Shown: piece by piece, positions 1 to 7,126 of the stretch
Position numbering within the stretch: the first letter of the stretch is position 1
Layout of the letters: each line of letters begins with the position of its first letter
IMG/VR virus record: IMGVR_UViG_3300044825_000491
Location: 1-41,391 of that record
Reading direction: 5' to 3' (one strand)
Source of the DNA: a virus
DNA length: 41,391 nt
Position numbers and translations under genes: made by a program
Notes under the pieces: model-generated
Seen by the model: only the letters and a program-made list of their open reading frames with translations
What the model was told of the DNA's origin: nothing
The model's database searches: none

Positions 1-127
1 ACTGGGTGACCGTGACGACACCGTTCCTGCGTGACTACTATTCGCAGTTCCGTGACAACGTGGTGATGATACGTAACGGCATCAACCCTGACCAGTTCGT
101 GAAGCATGAGGTGAAGAACCGTAAGCC
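1..127. repeat. Direct terminal repeat, left copy
   Basis: These 127 bases are identical to 41265-41391. An exact overlap of this size at both ends, falling inside one gene, is what a de Bruijn assembler leaves on a circular contig when the k-mer is 127. I read it as an assembly overlap showing a circular or circularly permuted genome, not as a biological terminal repeat. Confidence 0.93.
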
Positions 128-704
128 GGTGCTGGGTTGGGCGGGTGCGTTGAAGTGGCGGTCGAACGATTTAGATGGGCTAAACGAGTGGCTGCCTGAC
201 TTCCTCACTGAGCATGACCTCATGTTCTATCATGCTGGTCACATGCCCGACGCTCCAGATTTCCAGAAGGAAGTCGGTGTGCCAGTTGGCAGGATGATCA
301 AGTCACGGATGATGCCGTTGCACCGATACCACGAGATGCTCACGTTCGATATCGGCTGCGTGTTCCTGTCGGAGATCGACTTCAACCGTGCCAAGTCCAC
401 CATCAAGGGACTGGAGTACGCTGCGTCGAACATTCCGTTCGTGGCACAGGCACTGCCAGAGTATGAGTTACTGGCGGAGCAGGGTGTCGGTCGTGTCGCA
501 CGAACCGCAGACGACTGGGTTCGCCACTTGACTGAACTGCTTGACTACAAGACACGGAAACGTGAAGCGGCAGTGCAACGTAACCTCGTGATCAAGGAAC
601 ACAGCATCAACGCCCGTGCCCACGAGTGGGCTGACTTCTTCGGACAGTTCGCCAGTCACAGGTCGCACACTCGCACAATCACGGGAATATACAAGTCGCT
701 CTAG
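3..704 (+). CDS. GT-B glycosyltransferase, C-terminal part (gene wraps the origin)
   Basis: This is the C-terminal two thirds of a 367-residue protein that begins with the ATG at 40865 and runs through the circular junction. The visible part has the GT-B pattern: a short segment resembling an inter-domain linker (IRNGINPDQF), then a Rossmann-like half with LGWAGALKW, and a late acidic/hydrophobic segment (KGLEYAASNIPFVAQALPEY) typical of the nucleotide-sugar site of GT4-like enzymes. It probably transfers a sugar from an NDP-sugar donor; the acceptor is unknown. It is the last gene of the rightward operon. Its TAG stop shares a CTAG tetramer with the stop of the convergent gene on the minus strand, leaving no room for a terminator between them. 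Confidence 0.75.
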   Translation, partial: WVTVTTPFLRDYYSQFRDNVVMIRNGINPDQFVKHEVKNRKPVLGWAGALKWRSNDLDGLNEWLPDFLTEHDLMFYHAGHMPDAPDFQKEVGVPVGRMIKSRMMPLHRYHEMLTFDIGCVFLSEIDFNRAKSTIKGLEYAASNIPFVAQALPEYELLAEQGVGRVARTADDWVRHLTELLDYKTRKREAAVQRNLVIKEHSINARAHEWADFFGQFASHRSHTRTITGIYKSL

Positions 705-1435
705 CCGTACAGTCTCGTGGTTTTCTCCACGAACTCGTCCACCCTGCGTGAGAACACCGGAAGCAGGCTACGGTAGTGGTCCCATGCCAGGTGCACTTCA
801 CGCCTAGCCTCATCCAACTCTTCCATGTCCCACGCCACACCGAACGGTATCCAGTTGTGTTCGATGATCTGCTGCCTCGTCATCACCGGATGCTGCCCCT
901 GTATGAGGACAGGTGTGCCACACAGCACAGCCTCCAGGTTCATGGCAGTGAAAGGGTCGAACGAGATCAGGTACTGCACGGTAGACAGTAGTTCTGCAAC
1001 CTCAGCCCTGGTCGTGTAGTTGCCACGGTTGATCTCAACACTGCCAGTAGGAATAACACTAGGATCAAACTCGCCCTTACCCACCCAGTAGGCGGTACCG
1101 CTGCGGTTCTTAATAGACGGGCGGAACAAGTCAAGTTCAATAATGTTCACGGTGAGAAGTTTGTCCTCACCCATGTTCTTCTCCCACGCCCACGTCGGAT
1201 CTTTGGGCAGCGGCTGTGTCGGTGTGTTCAACAGCCACCGTGTCACCTTGTCGTGGTTGCCTGGGTTGTTGCCAGTGATCTCAGGGTACACGGCCACAGC
1301 GTCAGGATCGTGTCGCTCGTACGCCATCCACGCCTCAACGTCACGCACCAATAGTTCGTCACGCAACACATGCAAGGCACGGTTACCACCGTGCATGTGG
1401 TAGTAGTTGTTGATCCAGATTTCAAACCTAGACAT
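701..1435 (-). CDS. Glycosyltransferase-like protein (GT-B type)
   Basis: A 244-residue protein starting at the ATG at 1435, which overlaps the upstream gene by 8 bp; a longer in-frame start lies inside that gene and looks non-coding. The N-terminus carries a HGGNRALHVL segment. The C-terminal part has ISFDPFTAMNLEAVLCGTP, the E-x-x-x-x-G-x-P pattern of the donor site in GT4/GT-B enzymes. At this length it would be a compact or degenerate GT-B. It is the last gene of the leftward replication operon and sits beside two GT-A-like genes. The role is inferred: sugar transfer to host envelope, virion or DNA. Confidence 0.6.
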   Translation of the reverse strand: MSRFEIWINNYYHMHGGNRALHVLRDELLVRDVEAWMAYERHDPDAVAVYPEITGNNPGNHDKVTRWLLNTPTQPLPKDPTWAWEKNMGEDKLLTVNIIELDLFRPSIKNRSGTAYWVGKGEFDPSVIPTGSVEINRGNYTTRAEVAELLSTVQYLISFDPFTAMNLEAVLCGTPVLIQGQHPVMTRQQIIEHNWIPFGVAWDMEELDEARREVHLAWDHYRSLLPVFSRRVDEFVEKTTRLYG

Positions 1436-2138
1436 TACGCTCCGGTATCCCACGCTGCTCAACCGCAATCAAGTGGCCCTTGTGCTGTGCGTGCACGTCC
1501 TTACGAACCCACGTCATGCCGTACGGTAACTGGGATGCGAGGTACTGGAATGCTGGGTCGTCACTCATGCCACGCACGTTTATGTGATGCCACGGTATGT
1601 CCCAACATGCGGGTGCGTTCACGAGCAGCATCCCTGCTGTCGTCCAATGCTCCTGCAGGCGTGGGTCACCGTTCACGAATGGCCCGTTCAGGTTGTACTG
1701 TGGCACATGCACACCGACAAGTGCACGGTCCACTTCCATCATGGCCTCAATGATCTCTGGCGTGAGCAGCGTGTCAGAGTCAACGTACAGGACCGCTTCC
1801 ACTCCTTCTTGCCGCTGCGCATACTCGCGCACCAGGTTCCGGCCTGTCTCTATCCGTATCAGCCTGTTCCCTGCGTTCACTGTCTTCTCGTTGTCGTTGA
1901 TCATGTACGTCCAGTACGTCCCGCCAACGTCGTCAAGCCCACGAATAACCCGGTCAAACTTTCCCAAGTCAAACATGCGGTCAACCTCGAACGCCGCCAT
2001 GAACATGGCGTTAGGGAAACGTTCTAGGATGCGGTGTGACTGCTCCAGCCACGACATGTCCTCATGCTTGTCACACTTCCACCCCACGAGTGGGGTGCCG
2101 ATGACGAACTTCTTGTCGTAATCAATCTTCTTGAACAC
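1428..2138 (-). CDS. GT-A type glycosyltransferase-like protein
   Basis: About 236 residues. I chose the GTG at 2138 because a GGAG lies 5 nt upstream and the protein then begins FKKIDYDKKFVIGTPLVGW; an ATG at 2162 is possible and the still longer reading is a shadow of the upstream gene. The sequence GVEAVLYVDSDTLLTPEII contains a D-x-D motif (VDSD), the metal/nucleotide-sugar site of GT-A enzymes. A following HVPQYNLNGP stretch fits an acceptor loop. It overlaps both neighbours, so it is translationally coupled within a three-gene sugar-transfer block. Confidence 0.62.
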   Translation of the reverse strand: MFKKIDYDKKFVIGTPLVGWKCDKHEDMSWLEQSHRILERFPNAMFMAAFEVDRMFDLGKFDRVIRGLDDVGGTYWTYMINDNEKTVNAGNRLIRIETGRNLVREYAQRQEGVEAVLYVDSDTLLTPEIIEAMMEVDRALVGVHVPQYNLNGPFVNGDPRLQEHWTTAGMLLVNAPACWDIPWHHINVRGMSDDPAFQYLASQLPYGMTWVRKDVHAQHKGHLIAVEQRGIPERNV

Positions 2139-2712
2139 GTCTGCTCCAATACAGTGCCTCATCTTCAGCGACCAGTGCACCCAACTCTGGGTCAGATACC
2201 AGGTGCCCGTTGGGGTTGAGGTGCCGGAAGTTGTCGTACACGAACTTCCCAAACTTGCCCATCTCTATCGCACGGTTGAACAGTTCCGTGTCACCGTAGT
2301 ACCAGCGGTACCGTTCATCCAGGCGTAGCCCGTAGGACAGGTCCATGATCCATGCCGCACCGCCACCGTTGCCGGTGTTGTGCATGTCAGCGACAGCCAG
2401 GTTATTCCCTACAAGGTAGGTGTGGAATGCTTTGATGAAGTCGTTATCAAACTCTAGGTCATCGTTGAGTACGGCCACATACTCTGCACCGTTACGTTGC
2501 GCATAGTTTATTCCCACATTCCACCATCGGTAAATGTTGGTTGGCCCGAAGTCCTCAACGTGATGCACACCAGGATAGGTGCTGTAGTCACGGTGGTTGT
2601 TGACGAACACGATCCTGTCGTAAAAGTCCACGAGCCCCATCAGCAGGCGGGGAAGGTACTGTTCCCGCTCACCCACGGGGACAGTGACCCAAACGTTATC
2701 TAGCGTGACCAC
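2122..2712 (-). CDS. GT-A (GT2-like) glycosyltransferase
   Basis: A 196-residue protein with a GTG start overlapping the sigma-like gene by 13 bp. The early segment VTVPVGEREQYLPRLLMGL and the later NGAEYVAVLNDDLEFDNDFI are characteristic of GT2 family proteins: an Ile/Val-rich strand, then a Asn-Asp-Asp D-x-D equivalent. NIYRWWNVGINYAQRNG matches the usual 'N-x-G' helix before it. It is cytoplasmic, with no membrane segment. The sugar and acceptor cannot be read from sequence. Confidence 0.68.
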   Translation of the reverse strand: MVTLDNVWVTVPVGEREQYLPRLLMGLVDFYDRIVFVNNHRDYSTYPGVHHVEDFGPTNIYRWWNVGINYAQRNGAEYVAVLNDDLEFDNDFIKAFHTYLVGNNLAVADMHNTGNGGGAAWIMDLSYGLRLDERYRWYYGDTELFNRAIEMGKFGKFVYDNFRHLNPNGHLVSDPELGALVAEDEALYWSRRVQED

Positions 2713-3320
2713 GGTGGCTCGCCACCCAAACGTTCAACCATCTTCTCCATGATCCTGTCGTCACGTCTGCGGATCGTCCGCTCAGTGACCTCCCACTGCA
2801 CACTCATCACTTCCACCGGAAGGCCACCGTCCTTGTACATGTCGGCAAGGAACTGCTGGTCACGTTTCGGAAGGTAGAAGTAGGCGGATCGAATGTCAGC
2901 GATCATCGCCAACCTGTTGTTACCCTCAGCGGGACGTGACGGTCCACGTAACTCTGACGACGGAGAGTTAGACCCACCAGTCCAGTCGTCCTCATCGAAA
3001 ATGTCAGGCAACAGTTCACGGATCATCTGCGGGGTGTAGTAGAACACGTCACCCGGCTGTAGACCTGACCGCTTGCGTCGCTCCTTGGCGATGATTGTGA
3101 GGCAACGCTGTCGGCAGGCGTTGCGTAGTTTGTTCTGCCCATGCCTGCCTTGCCCGTGCCACAGGACAACCTTGTCCACGTTCTGCACGAGCCACATGTT
3201 CGCCTCAGCGATGAGGTCGTCGGGTGCCACGAGTCCACGACCGGACCTGTTCGCTGACATGGCACCTTGCTTGGCGATCTTCAGATCATTGGGTGTGATG
3301 CTGTCGCCTTCGTCTACCAC
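2700..3320 (-). CDS. Sigma-70-like / phage transcription factor
   Basis: A 206-residue protein starting from a GTG that overlaps the upstream stop by 7 bp. The N-terminal half (LIAEANMWLVQNV, then RQRCLTIIAKERRKRSG) resembles sigma region 2 helices. The C-terminus (about 150-200) has YLPKRDQQFLADMYKDGG then VEVMSVQWEVTERTIRRRDDRIMEKM, a region 4 helix-turn-helix layout. Small sigma-like late activators of this size occur in actinophages. I infer that it redirects host RNA polymerase, possibly to the TATATATA-G5 boxes near the late operon. It could instead be a DNA-binding regulator without core binding. Confidence 0.62.
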   Translation of the reverse strand: MVDEGDSITPNDLKIAKQGAMSANRSGRGLVAPDDLIAEANMWLVQNVDKVVLWHGQGRHGQNKLRNACRQRCLTIIAKERRKRSGLQPGDVFYYTPQMIRELLPDIFDEDDWTGGSNSPSSELRGPSRPAEGNNRLAMIADIRSAYFYLPKRDQQFLADMYKDGGLPVEVMSVQWEVTERTIRRRDDRIMEKMVERLGGEPPWSR

Positions 3321-4054
3321 GAGTACACGGTTCCTTCCACGACGAAGGACTTCTTCTCAATCGGTACTGGCTGCGGGTGTACCTTGTTCCCGTCAATGTA
3401 AAGAATACCGAAACCCATCTGCCAGTTGTGTGTCTTCGCATATTTGGCACGGCGCATATCCATCAAGTTGCCCACCTCGAAACCCCATAGGGTGCGGGTG
3501 ACTTGGCCGTTGACGGACGTAGTGAATGGCTGCAACCCTAGACGGTGGGTGTGACCACACACCACACTCATGCCCACCTTACGCACCAAACCAGCGGCAG
3601 TCTGACCAGCGATCTGGCTTACACCAGCCTCGTCACCGTGCATAGCAACCCAGCCGGGTGCGACAGGGAATGCTTCCTCGTGGAACGTGATACCTAACTC
3701 CGGCAGTCGCAGGAAGTTCTGCAACTCCACCTCAGGCAGTCCAAGCAGACCAGGCAACCGCCGCATCACCTGGTTGTACAGCCTGTCCGTGTGGTTGGAT
3801 CGGATCATGTGCTGAACCTGCAAGTCCTTCAACACTTGCACGGTGGCGTCACGGTCCTTACCGATAGAACGCTCGTATTCTAGCGGTGTCCCTTGTGACC
3901 AGCGGGAGATGGTTTGGAAGTCCATCTCGTCACCGATAGTCAACACGATATCGTCCTTGCCTTTCGTGTCCTCAATGCACTGGGCCAACGCATCAACGGC
4001 ACGCCTGTCATGGAACGGAACCTGCAGGTCAGAAACTACCCATACTCGTTTCAT
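3314..4054 (-). CDS. Calcineurin-like metallophosphoesterase
   Basis: A 246-residue protein with the full set of dimetal phosphoesterase motifs: D9 and H15 in VSDLQVPFHD, GDEMD (41-45), SNH (86-88), MHG (138-140) and GHTH (167-170). The fold binds two metal ions and hydrolyses phosphomonoesters or diesters. Phage members range from RNA 2',3'-cyclic phosphodiesterases to DNA end-processing enzymes; substrate cannot be assigned. It lies between the primase module and the sigma-like gene. The start overlaps the upstream gene by 4 bp (ATGA). Confidence 0.85.
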   Translation of the reverse strand: MKRVWVVSDLQVPFHDRRAVDALAQCIEDTKGKDDIVLTIGDEMDFQTISRWSQGTPLEYERSIGKDRDATVQVLKDLQVQHMIRSNHTDRLYNQVMRRLPGLLGLPEVELQNFLRLPELGITFHEEAFPVAPGWVAMHGDEAGVSQIAGQTAAGLVRKVGMSVVCGHTHRLGLQPFTTSVNGQVTRTLWGFEVGNLMDMRRAKYAKTHNWQMGFGILYIDGNKVHPQPVPIEKKSFVVEGTVYSW

Positions 4055-4431
4055 ATCTTCTCCTCCAGTGTCCGCTTCCAGCGTGACAGTTGAATATCCA
4101 TGAACGTCAAGTAGTTCACGGAGTCAGCGATCTCATCCCGCAACTCTTCAATCAGGCGATGCAGACTCATGTCCTCGAAAGCCTGCTTAGATCCACGGGA
4201 ATACTCACGGTTCCCGGTACCCATGATACGCAACCGGGCATAGTTCGTGAAGCGTCGCTGCGCCTCAGCGAGTTCCTCTGTAGTTACGCCGTACCCTGGA
4301 TGTTTTGGCGGGGCAATGGGTATACGGACAGGGTTATCTTCCCGGTCACCCGGTTGTGGCTCTCTATAGCCAAGCCAAGATCTCTCAGAGTCTGGAGCAG
4401 TTGCTCCCAGTCTTGCGTCAGCATCATCCAC
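4051..4431 (-). CDS. Conserved-type phage hypothetical protein (start uncertain)
   Basis: The reliable part is the C-terminal 75 residues: a Glu/Arg-rich N-terminal helix (EELAEAQRRFTNYARLRIMG), then REYSRGSKQAFEDM, then RLIEELRDEIADSVNYLTFMDI. This is a layout I recognise from short uncharacterised actinophage proteins. No good ATG precedes the helix: GTG at 4431 gives 126 residues but lies fully over the 47-residue gene at 4284-4427, whose codon third positions look far more coding. ATG at 4224 would give only 57. I report the longer form and mark the N-terminus as open. Confidence 0.55.
   Translation of the reverse strand: MDDADARLGATAPDSERSWLGYREPQPGDREDNPVRIPIAPPKHPGYGVTTEELAEAQRRFTNYARLRIMGTGNREYSRGSKQAFEDMSLHRLIEELRDEIADSVNYLTFMDIQLSRWKRTLEEKI
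4284..4427 (-). CDS. Small hypothetical protein, 47 aa
   Basis: It starts with an ATG overlapping the previous stop (ATGA) and ends TAA. The peptide has an amphipathic helix (DWEQLLQTLRDLGLAIES) then a strand-like tail (VTGKITLSVYPLPRQ). Third codon positions are rich in G/C as in neighbouring real genes, while the alternative frame over the same bases has A/T-rich third positions. Function unknown. Confidence 0.55.
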   Translation of the reverse strand: MMLTQDWEQLLQTLRDLGLAIESHNRVTGKITLSVYPLPRQNIQGTA

Positions 4432-4591
4432 GACCAGCCCCCAGGATGTCGTTCGCCCTGTCGGCCATGCGGCTACGCCACTTACGCTCGTCAATCTTCG
4501 CGGTCACATACATGACCACTGCGGCAAGCACCCATCCCGCAATCATCGACCCCAGGATGAGGACACCGAACGCTGCCACCTCTTCGCTCAC
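4424..4591 (-). CDS. Small single-pass membrane protein, 55 aa
   Basis: The GTG start overlaps the TOPRIM gene stop (GTGA). One transmembrane helix (about residues 7-29: FGVLILGSMIAGWVLAAVVMYVT) is followed by a basic cytoplasmic tail (KIDERKWRSRMADRAND). Positive-inside topology puts the C-terminus in the cytoplasm. Function unknown; it sits in the primase block. Confidence 0.6.
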   Translation of the reverse strand: MSEEVAAFGVLILGSMIAGWVLAAVVMYVTAKIDERKWRSRMADRANDILGAGRG

Positions 4592-5205
4592 AACCCTAAC
4601 CTCTTCCTGATCCCATCCGGCCCCTCAGCCAGATACACTTCGTTAGCGTCCATACCGTCAGGCATGGGAACCACGACAGCCACGTCAATCGCCTGCATAA
4701 TCTTCTTACCCATGTCCCTCCCCGCCTGGTCGCCGTCCGTTAGGACGAATACTTTCCGGTAGTCCGCGAACGCACGCGCATACCAGTTCTTCCAACCGTT
4801 CGCACCAGGCATACCCACGGCAGGTATGCCAACCATTGTGTTAACGATGATCGTGTCAATCTCACCTTCACAAACACACATGATATCGGAGTCGTCTTGG
4901 AAGGCAAGCACATTATAGATGTGTTGCTGCGACCCGGCGCGGGACAAATACTTGGGGGAATCGTCGGGGTGGATGGATCGAAAACGTATATCGACTGGAC
5001 CCGTAGGGGTGAGATAGGGGATAGCCAGACGGCCACGCATCTCGTCATCACCGATCATCGGTTCTTTTACGTAGCCGAGGTGGTGTATACGAGCGGCTTC
5101 CCCGTCGATCCCGCGACCCAGCAGATACTCTGCGATATCCCCGACTTGACTGTAGTACGCCCACTCCGCTTCCCCCAGTAATCTCCTCGCATCTGCCGAC
5201 AGCAT
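4588..5205 (-). CDS. DNA primase, TOPRIM catalytic domain
   Basis: A 205-residue protein. The N-terminal part is a primase linker (GDIAEYLLGRGIDGEAARIHHLGYV, then GRLAIPYLTP). The TOPRIM fold follows: the catalytic Glu is in DIMCVCEGEIDTII and the D-x-D pair in VFVLTDGDQAG. It synthesises RNA primers for replication. The zinc-binding half is in the next gene upstream, in another frame, and the two overlap by 158 bp. The ATG at 5205 may be an internal start (GAAGGGAT lies about 12 nt upstream), or the domain may be joined to the zinc finger by a +1 shift at GGGGG (5176-5172). Confidence 0.8.
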   Translation of the reverse strand: MLSADARRLLGEAEWAYYSQVGDIAEYLLGRGIDGEAARIHHLGYVKEPMIGDDEMRGRLAIPYLTPTGPVDIRFRSIHPDDSPKYLSRAGSQQHIYNVLAFQDDSDIMCVCEGEIDTIIVNTMVGIPAVGMPGANGWKNWYARAFADYRKVFVLTDGDQAGRDMGKKIMQAIDVAVVVPMPDGMDANEVYLAEGPDGIRKRLGL

Positions 5206-5425
5206 CCTTGTAACCTATCCCTTCATAGTGCCGAACTACGTATATGGCGTCACCCTTGAAGTCGCACGCGAGACACTTCACCATGCCAGCGTCCTCGCTG
5301 ACCCGGCAGGATGCGTGGTGGTCTTCGTGCACATGGCATTTGACTGATTGCCACACGCCACGGGGTGACGGTAGTGTCCAGCCGTAGTGTTCTAGCACGG
5401 GCCAGATGTCAAACCGTGGGGGCAT
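5048..5425 (-). CDS. DNA primase, CHC2 zinc-finger part
   Basis: A 125-residue reading frame whose first 85 residues form a primase zinc ribbon: C30 and H33 (KCHVHEDH) with C51 and C54 (VKCLACDFKGDAI), followed by a YKDAVGRCEEITGG helix. It binds template DNA for the TOPRIM partner. From about residue 86 the frame turns into an Arg/Ser-rich stretch that is simply the TOPRIM gene read out of frame, so those 40 residues are probably not a designed domain. Either translation stops there by chance or ribosomes move to the TOPRIM frame. Confidence 0.75.
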   Translation of the reverse strand: MPPRFDIWPVLEHYGWTLPSPRGVWQSVKCHVHEDHHASCRVSEDAGMVKCLACDFKGDAIYVVRHYEGIGYKDAVGRCEEITGGSGVGVLQSSRGYRRVSAGSRDRRGSRSYTPPRLRKRTDDR

Positions 5426-5564
5426 TTCGCATGTTCTTCAACGTCTGCATCTGACCCCATCGGGTGCCCTGGTCGTAGGCTTCGTCAATGGCGTCGTGGA
5501 TGTTGTATCCGATGATCTTGGATGCGAGCCAGTGCCGGAACTGTAGCCACCTGAAAGCAATCAT
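5409..5564 (-). CDS. Small hypothetical protein, 51 aa
   Basis: The ATG overlaps the stop of the upstream nuclease gene (ATGA) and the stop lies 17 bp inside the primase zinc-finger gene. It is rich in aromatics and basic residues at the N-terminus (MIAFRWLQFRHWLASKIIG) with an amphipathic helix after it. No known domain; the tight coupling is the main evidence that it is real. Confidence 0.55.
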   Translation of the reverse strand: MIAFRWLQFRHWLASKIIGYNIHDAIDEAYDQGTRWGQMQTLKNMRNAPTV

Positions 5565-5923
5565 GCCAGTCCATTCCAACGTAGCAGGTTCAGTAGGGTT
5601 TCTTGCGTCATCATCACCACACCACCGGAAGCATTCTTACCAGGTGACTTGCGAACCACGACCCCGTAGCAGGGCGTGTCGTACTTCTCCTGGTAGTTGT
5701 CTGCTTCCACGTCCGCTTCAGCCAGCCACTCAGGTACCTTGTTTGCTCGCACGTTCTTGGCTTCAACCACGATCACATGGTTGTTGCGTAGTTCTATGGC
5801 AACGTCACCGATGTCTTTGGTTCCTGCCCGTGGGAGTCGCCTAGCCTTCAATCCGTTGTCGTTGTAGTAGTCCTCCAGGTCTATCTCCCAGCGGCTACCT
5901 TTCCGCTTGTTGGCTGACGACAT
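5561..5923 (-). CDS. Holliday-junction-resolvase-like / VRR-type endonuclease
   Basis: A 120-residue protein; the start at 5923 overlaps the ATPase gene stop (ATGA). The PD-(D/E)XK core is visible: RWEIDLEDYYNDNG (helix with acidic residue), RLPRAGTKDIGDVAI (the D of the motif), and VIVVEAKN (E-x-K). The length fits Hjc/VRR-NUC-like resolvases, which cut branched DNA during recombination or before packaging. It lies between the replicative ATPase and primase genes. The exact substrate is inferred. Confidence 0.72.
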   Translation of the reverse strand: MSSANKRKGSRWEIDLEDYYNDNGLKARRLPRAGTKDIGDVAIELRNNHVIVVEAKNVRANKVPEWLAEADVEADNYQEKYDTPCYGVVVRKSPGKNASGGVVMMTQETLLNLLRWNGLA

Positions 5924-6702
5924 CAGTCCATGTCCTTCAGGGTCATCGTCGTCGGGAAGTAGTCCATCCACACGGCACTCTTACCAGTAGCATCGGCGGG
6001 ACCGTAGCGGTTCTTCACCGCTGCAGCAGCCATCAACCCAGGTTGGTCAGATGAGAGAGTCACAATCAGCGACGGGACTTGCGCAATCTTCCCGTGCAAC
6101 GCTGCACGCGGAGGACAAGGGTAGCCCTCGTATCCTTCACTCGTGTGGTGCAGGATCAGGAACGCTGCCGACGTGTCACGAGCCCACCACTTCACCTCAC
6201 GCATCAGGGAACGAAGTGAGGAGAACTCGTCACCCGACTCGTGGGTCACGTCCACGGCATTGTCAACGACCACGAGTTCAGGGTTCGCACCCATCACCTC
6301 ACGGTACACGTTGATCTCGTCCTCCAGGTCAGCCAGTGTCGGGGACGCATCAAACATCCACCGAATGTGGCCGATGTTCTCCTTCAAGATAGCCGACGCC
6401 CACTGCGGGTCGTTCGCCATCTTCTCCTCCGCCTCAGCCTGAGGCAGGTTCAACACCATAGCCAGCGAGCGGATAGCCATAGTGGACTCGTGCGAGTCGG
6501 CACTGGCATACAGTGTGGGCACTTGTGACCTGACCGCTATCGCTAAAGCAGCGGTGGACTTCCCGGCACCGGGTGGGCCAGCGATCATGCTGACCTCACC
6601 CCGGCGCACGGAAATGTTGGCGTCACTCCACGACTTGAACGGCATTGGGATTACCATTGCCTTCTTGTCGATGGACCTTACAGCCCTATCTAATGATCTC
6701 AT
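5923..6702 (-). CDS. DnaB/RecA-like replicative ATPase
   Basis: A 259-residue P-loop ATPase of the RecA/DnaB superfamily. Walker A is GPPGAGKST (42-50). Walker B is LVVVD (143-147), and FLILHHT is a motif 3-like strand. The C-terminal VTLSSDQPGLMAAAAVKNRYGP resembles the DnaB H4 region. It lacks the DnaB N-terminal primase-binding domain, as do many phage helicase-like ATPases. With the split primase it forms the only recognisable replisome part, since no polymerase is encoded. The tmRNA-like RNA lies just upstream. Confidence 0.82.
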   Translation of the reverse strand: MRSLDRAVRSIDKKAMVIPMPFKSWSDANISVRRGEVSMIAGPPGAGKSTAALAIAVRSQVPTLYASADSHESTMAIRSLAMVLNLPQAEAEEKMANDPQWASAILKENIGHIRWMFDASPTLADLEDEINVYREVMGANPELVVVDNAVDVTHESGDEFSSLRSLMREVKWWARDTSAAFLILHHTSEGYEGYPCPPRAALHGKIAQVPSLIVTLSSDQPGLMAAAAVKNRYGPADATGKSAVWMDYFPTTMTLKDMD

Positions 6703-6720
6703 TTCCTGCCTTCAAGTAAG

Positions 6721-6955
6721 TGGTTGTGTGCGGGAGTCGAACCCACGATCTAGAGCAGTGATCACCGTTGAGCCGTAATGCAGATCCCTTACCCCATGCT
6801 CTCAGGCCAGCGTTCACGGATGGTCAGTCCGTGCGGATGCTCTGATGCGGTCCCCAGGGTCCACCGCATCTCCGGCTAGGCATGTACTTCATGGGCGTTC
6901 CCTGCGGCTTAGTCTCTGGCCGGTGACGGTCCCGCCGATACCGCTTCGCACAACC
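6721..6955 (-). ncRNA. ssrA-like: tmRNA-like RNA (tentative)
   Basis: A 7-bp acceptor stem closes 235 nt: GGTTGTG (6955-6949) pairs with CACAACC (6728-6722), followed by discriminator A. Before it is a T-arm GTGGG-TTCGACT-CCCGC with one extra A before the acceptor. The 5' block GAAGCGGTATCGGC closely resembles the GAACGGUUUCGAC block of actinobacterial tmRNA. There is no D-arm or anticodon arm. Inside are hairpins GATGCGG/CCGCATC, CACGGA/TCCGTG and GGCCAG/CTGGCC. A possible tag frame starts after CTAA: GCC GCA GGG ... GCC TAG, encoding AAGNAHEVHA, which lacks the usual Leu-Ala-Ala end. CCA is not encoded. It is short for a tmRNA. Confidence 0.5.
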
Positions 6956-6962
6956 ATGTCAC

Positions 6963-7118
6963 TTAGTCCTCTTCTTCCTCGTCGTCTTCTTCGTTCAGTT
7001 CCGACGACACAGAGGTGACGGTCCCGAAAGCAGAAACCTTGTCAGCGAGTTTCTTGATATCAATTCGCTCGCTGGACACGATGGTTACTTTGCTGACGTA
7101 GATCTCGTCCTCTTCCAT
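6963..7118 (-). CDS. Small acidic protein, 51 aa
   Basis: It starts at the ATG at 7118 behind an almost perfect Shine-Dalgarno (AGGAGGTG). The middle has two strands around SKVTIVSSERIDIKKLADKV and the tail is strongly acidic (NEEDDEEEED). An acidic C-terminus is typical of ssDNA-binding proteins and DNA mimics, but at 51 residues no function can be assigned. It follows the gene at 7127 and precedes the tmRNA-like RNA. Confidence 0.65.
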   Translation of the reverse strand: MEEDEIYVSKVTIVSSERIDIKKLADKVSAFGTVTSVSSELNEEDDEEEED

Positions 7119-7126
7119 TTCACCTC

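Noticed and set aside
1-127. True short terminal repeats as in T7-like phages
   Set aside because: The position inside a single gene and the exact length of 127 fit an assembly k-mer overlap better; T7-like repeats lie between genes.
4432-4494. Upstream extension of the hypothetical protein ending at 4051 to an ATG at 4494
   Set aside because: The added residues lie out of frame inside the small membrane-protein gene and show no coding character.
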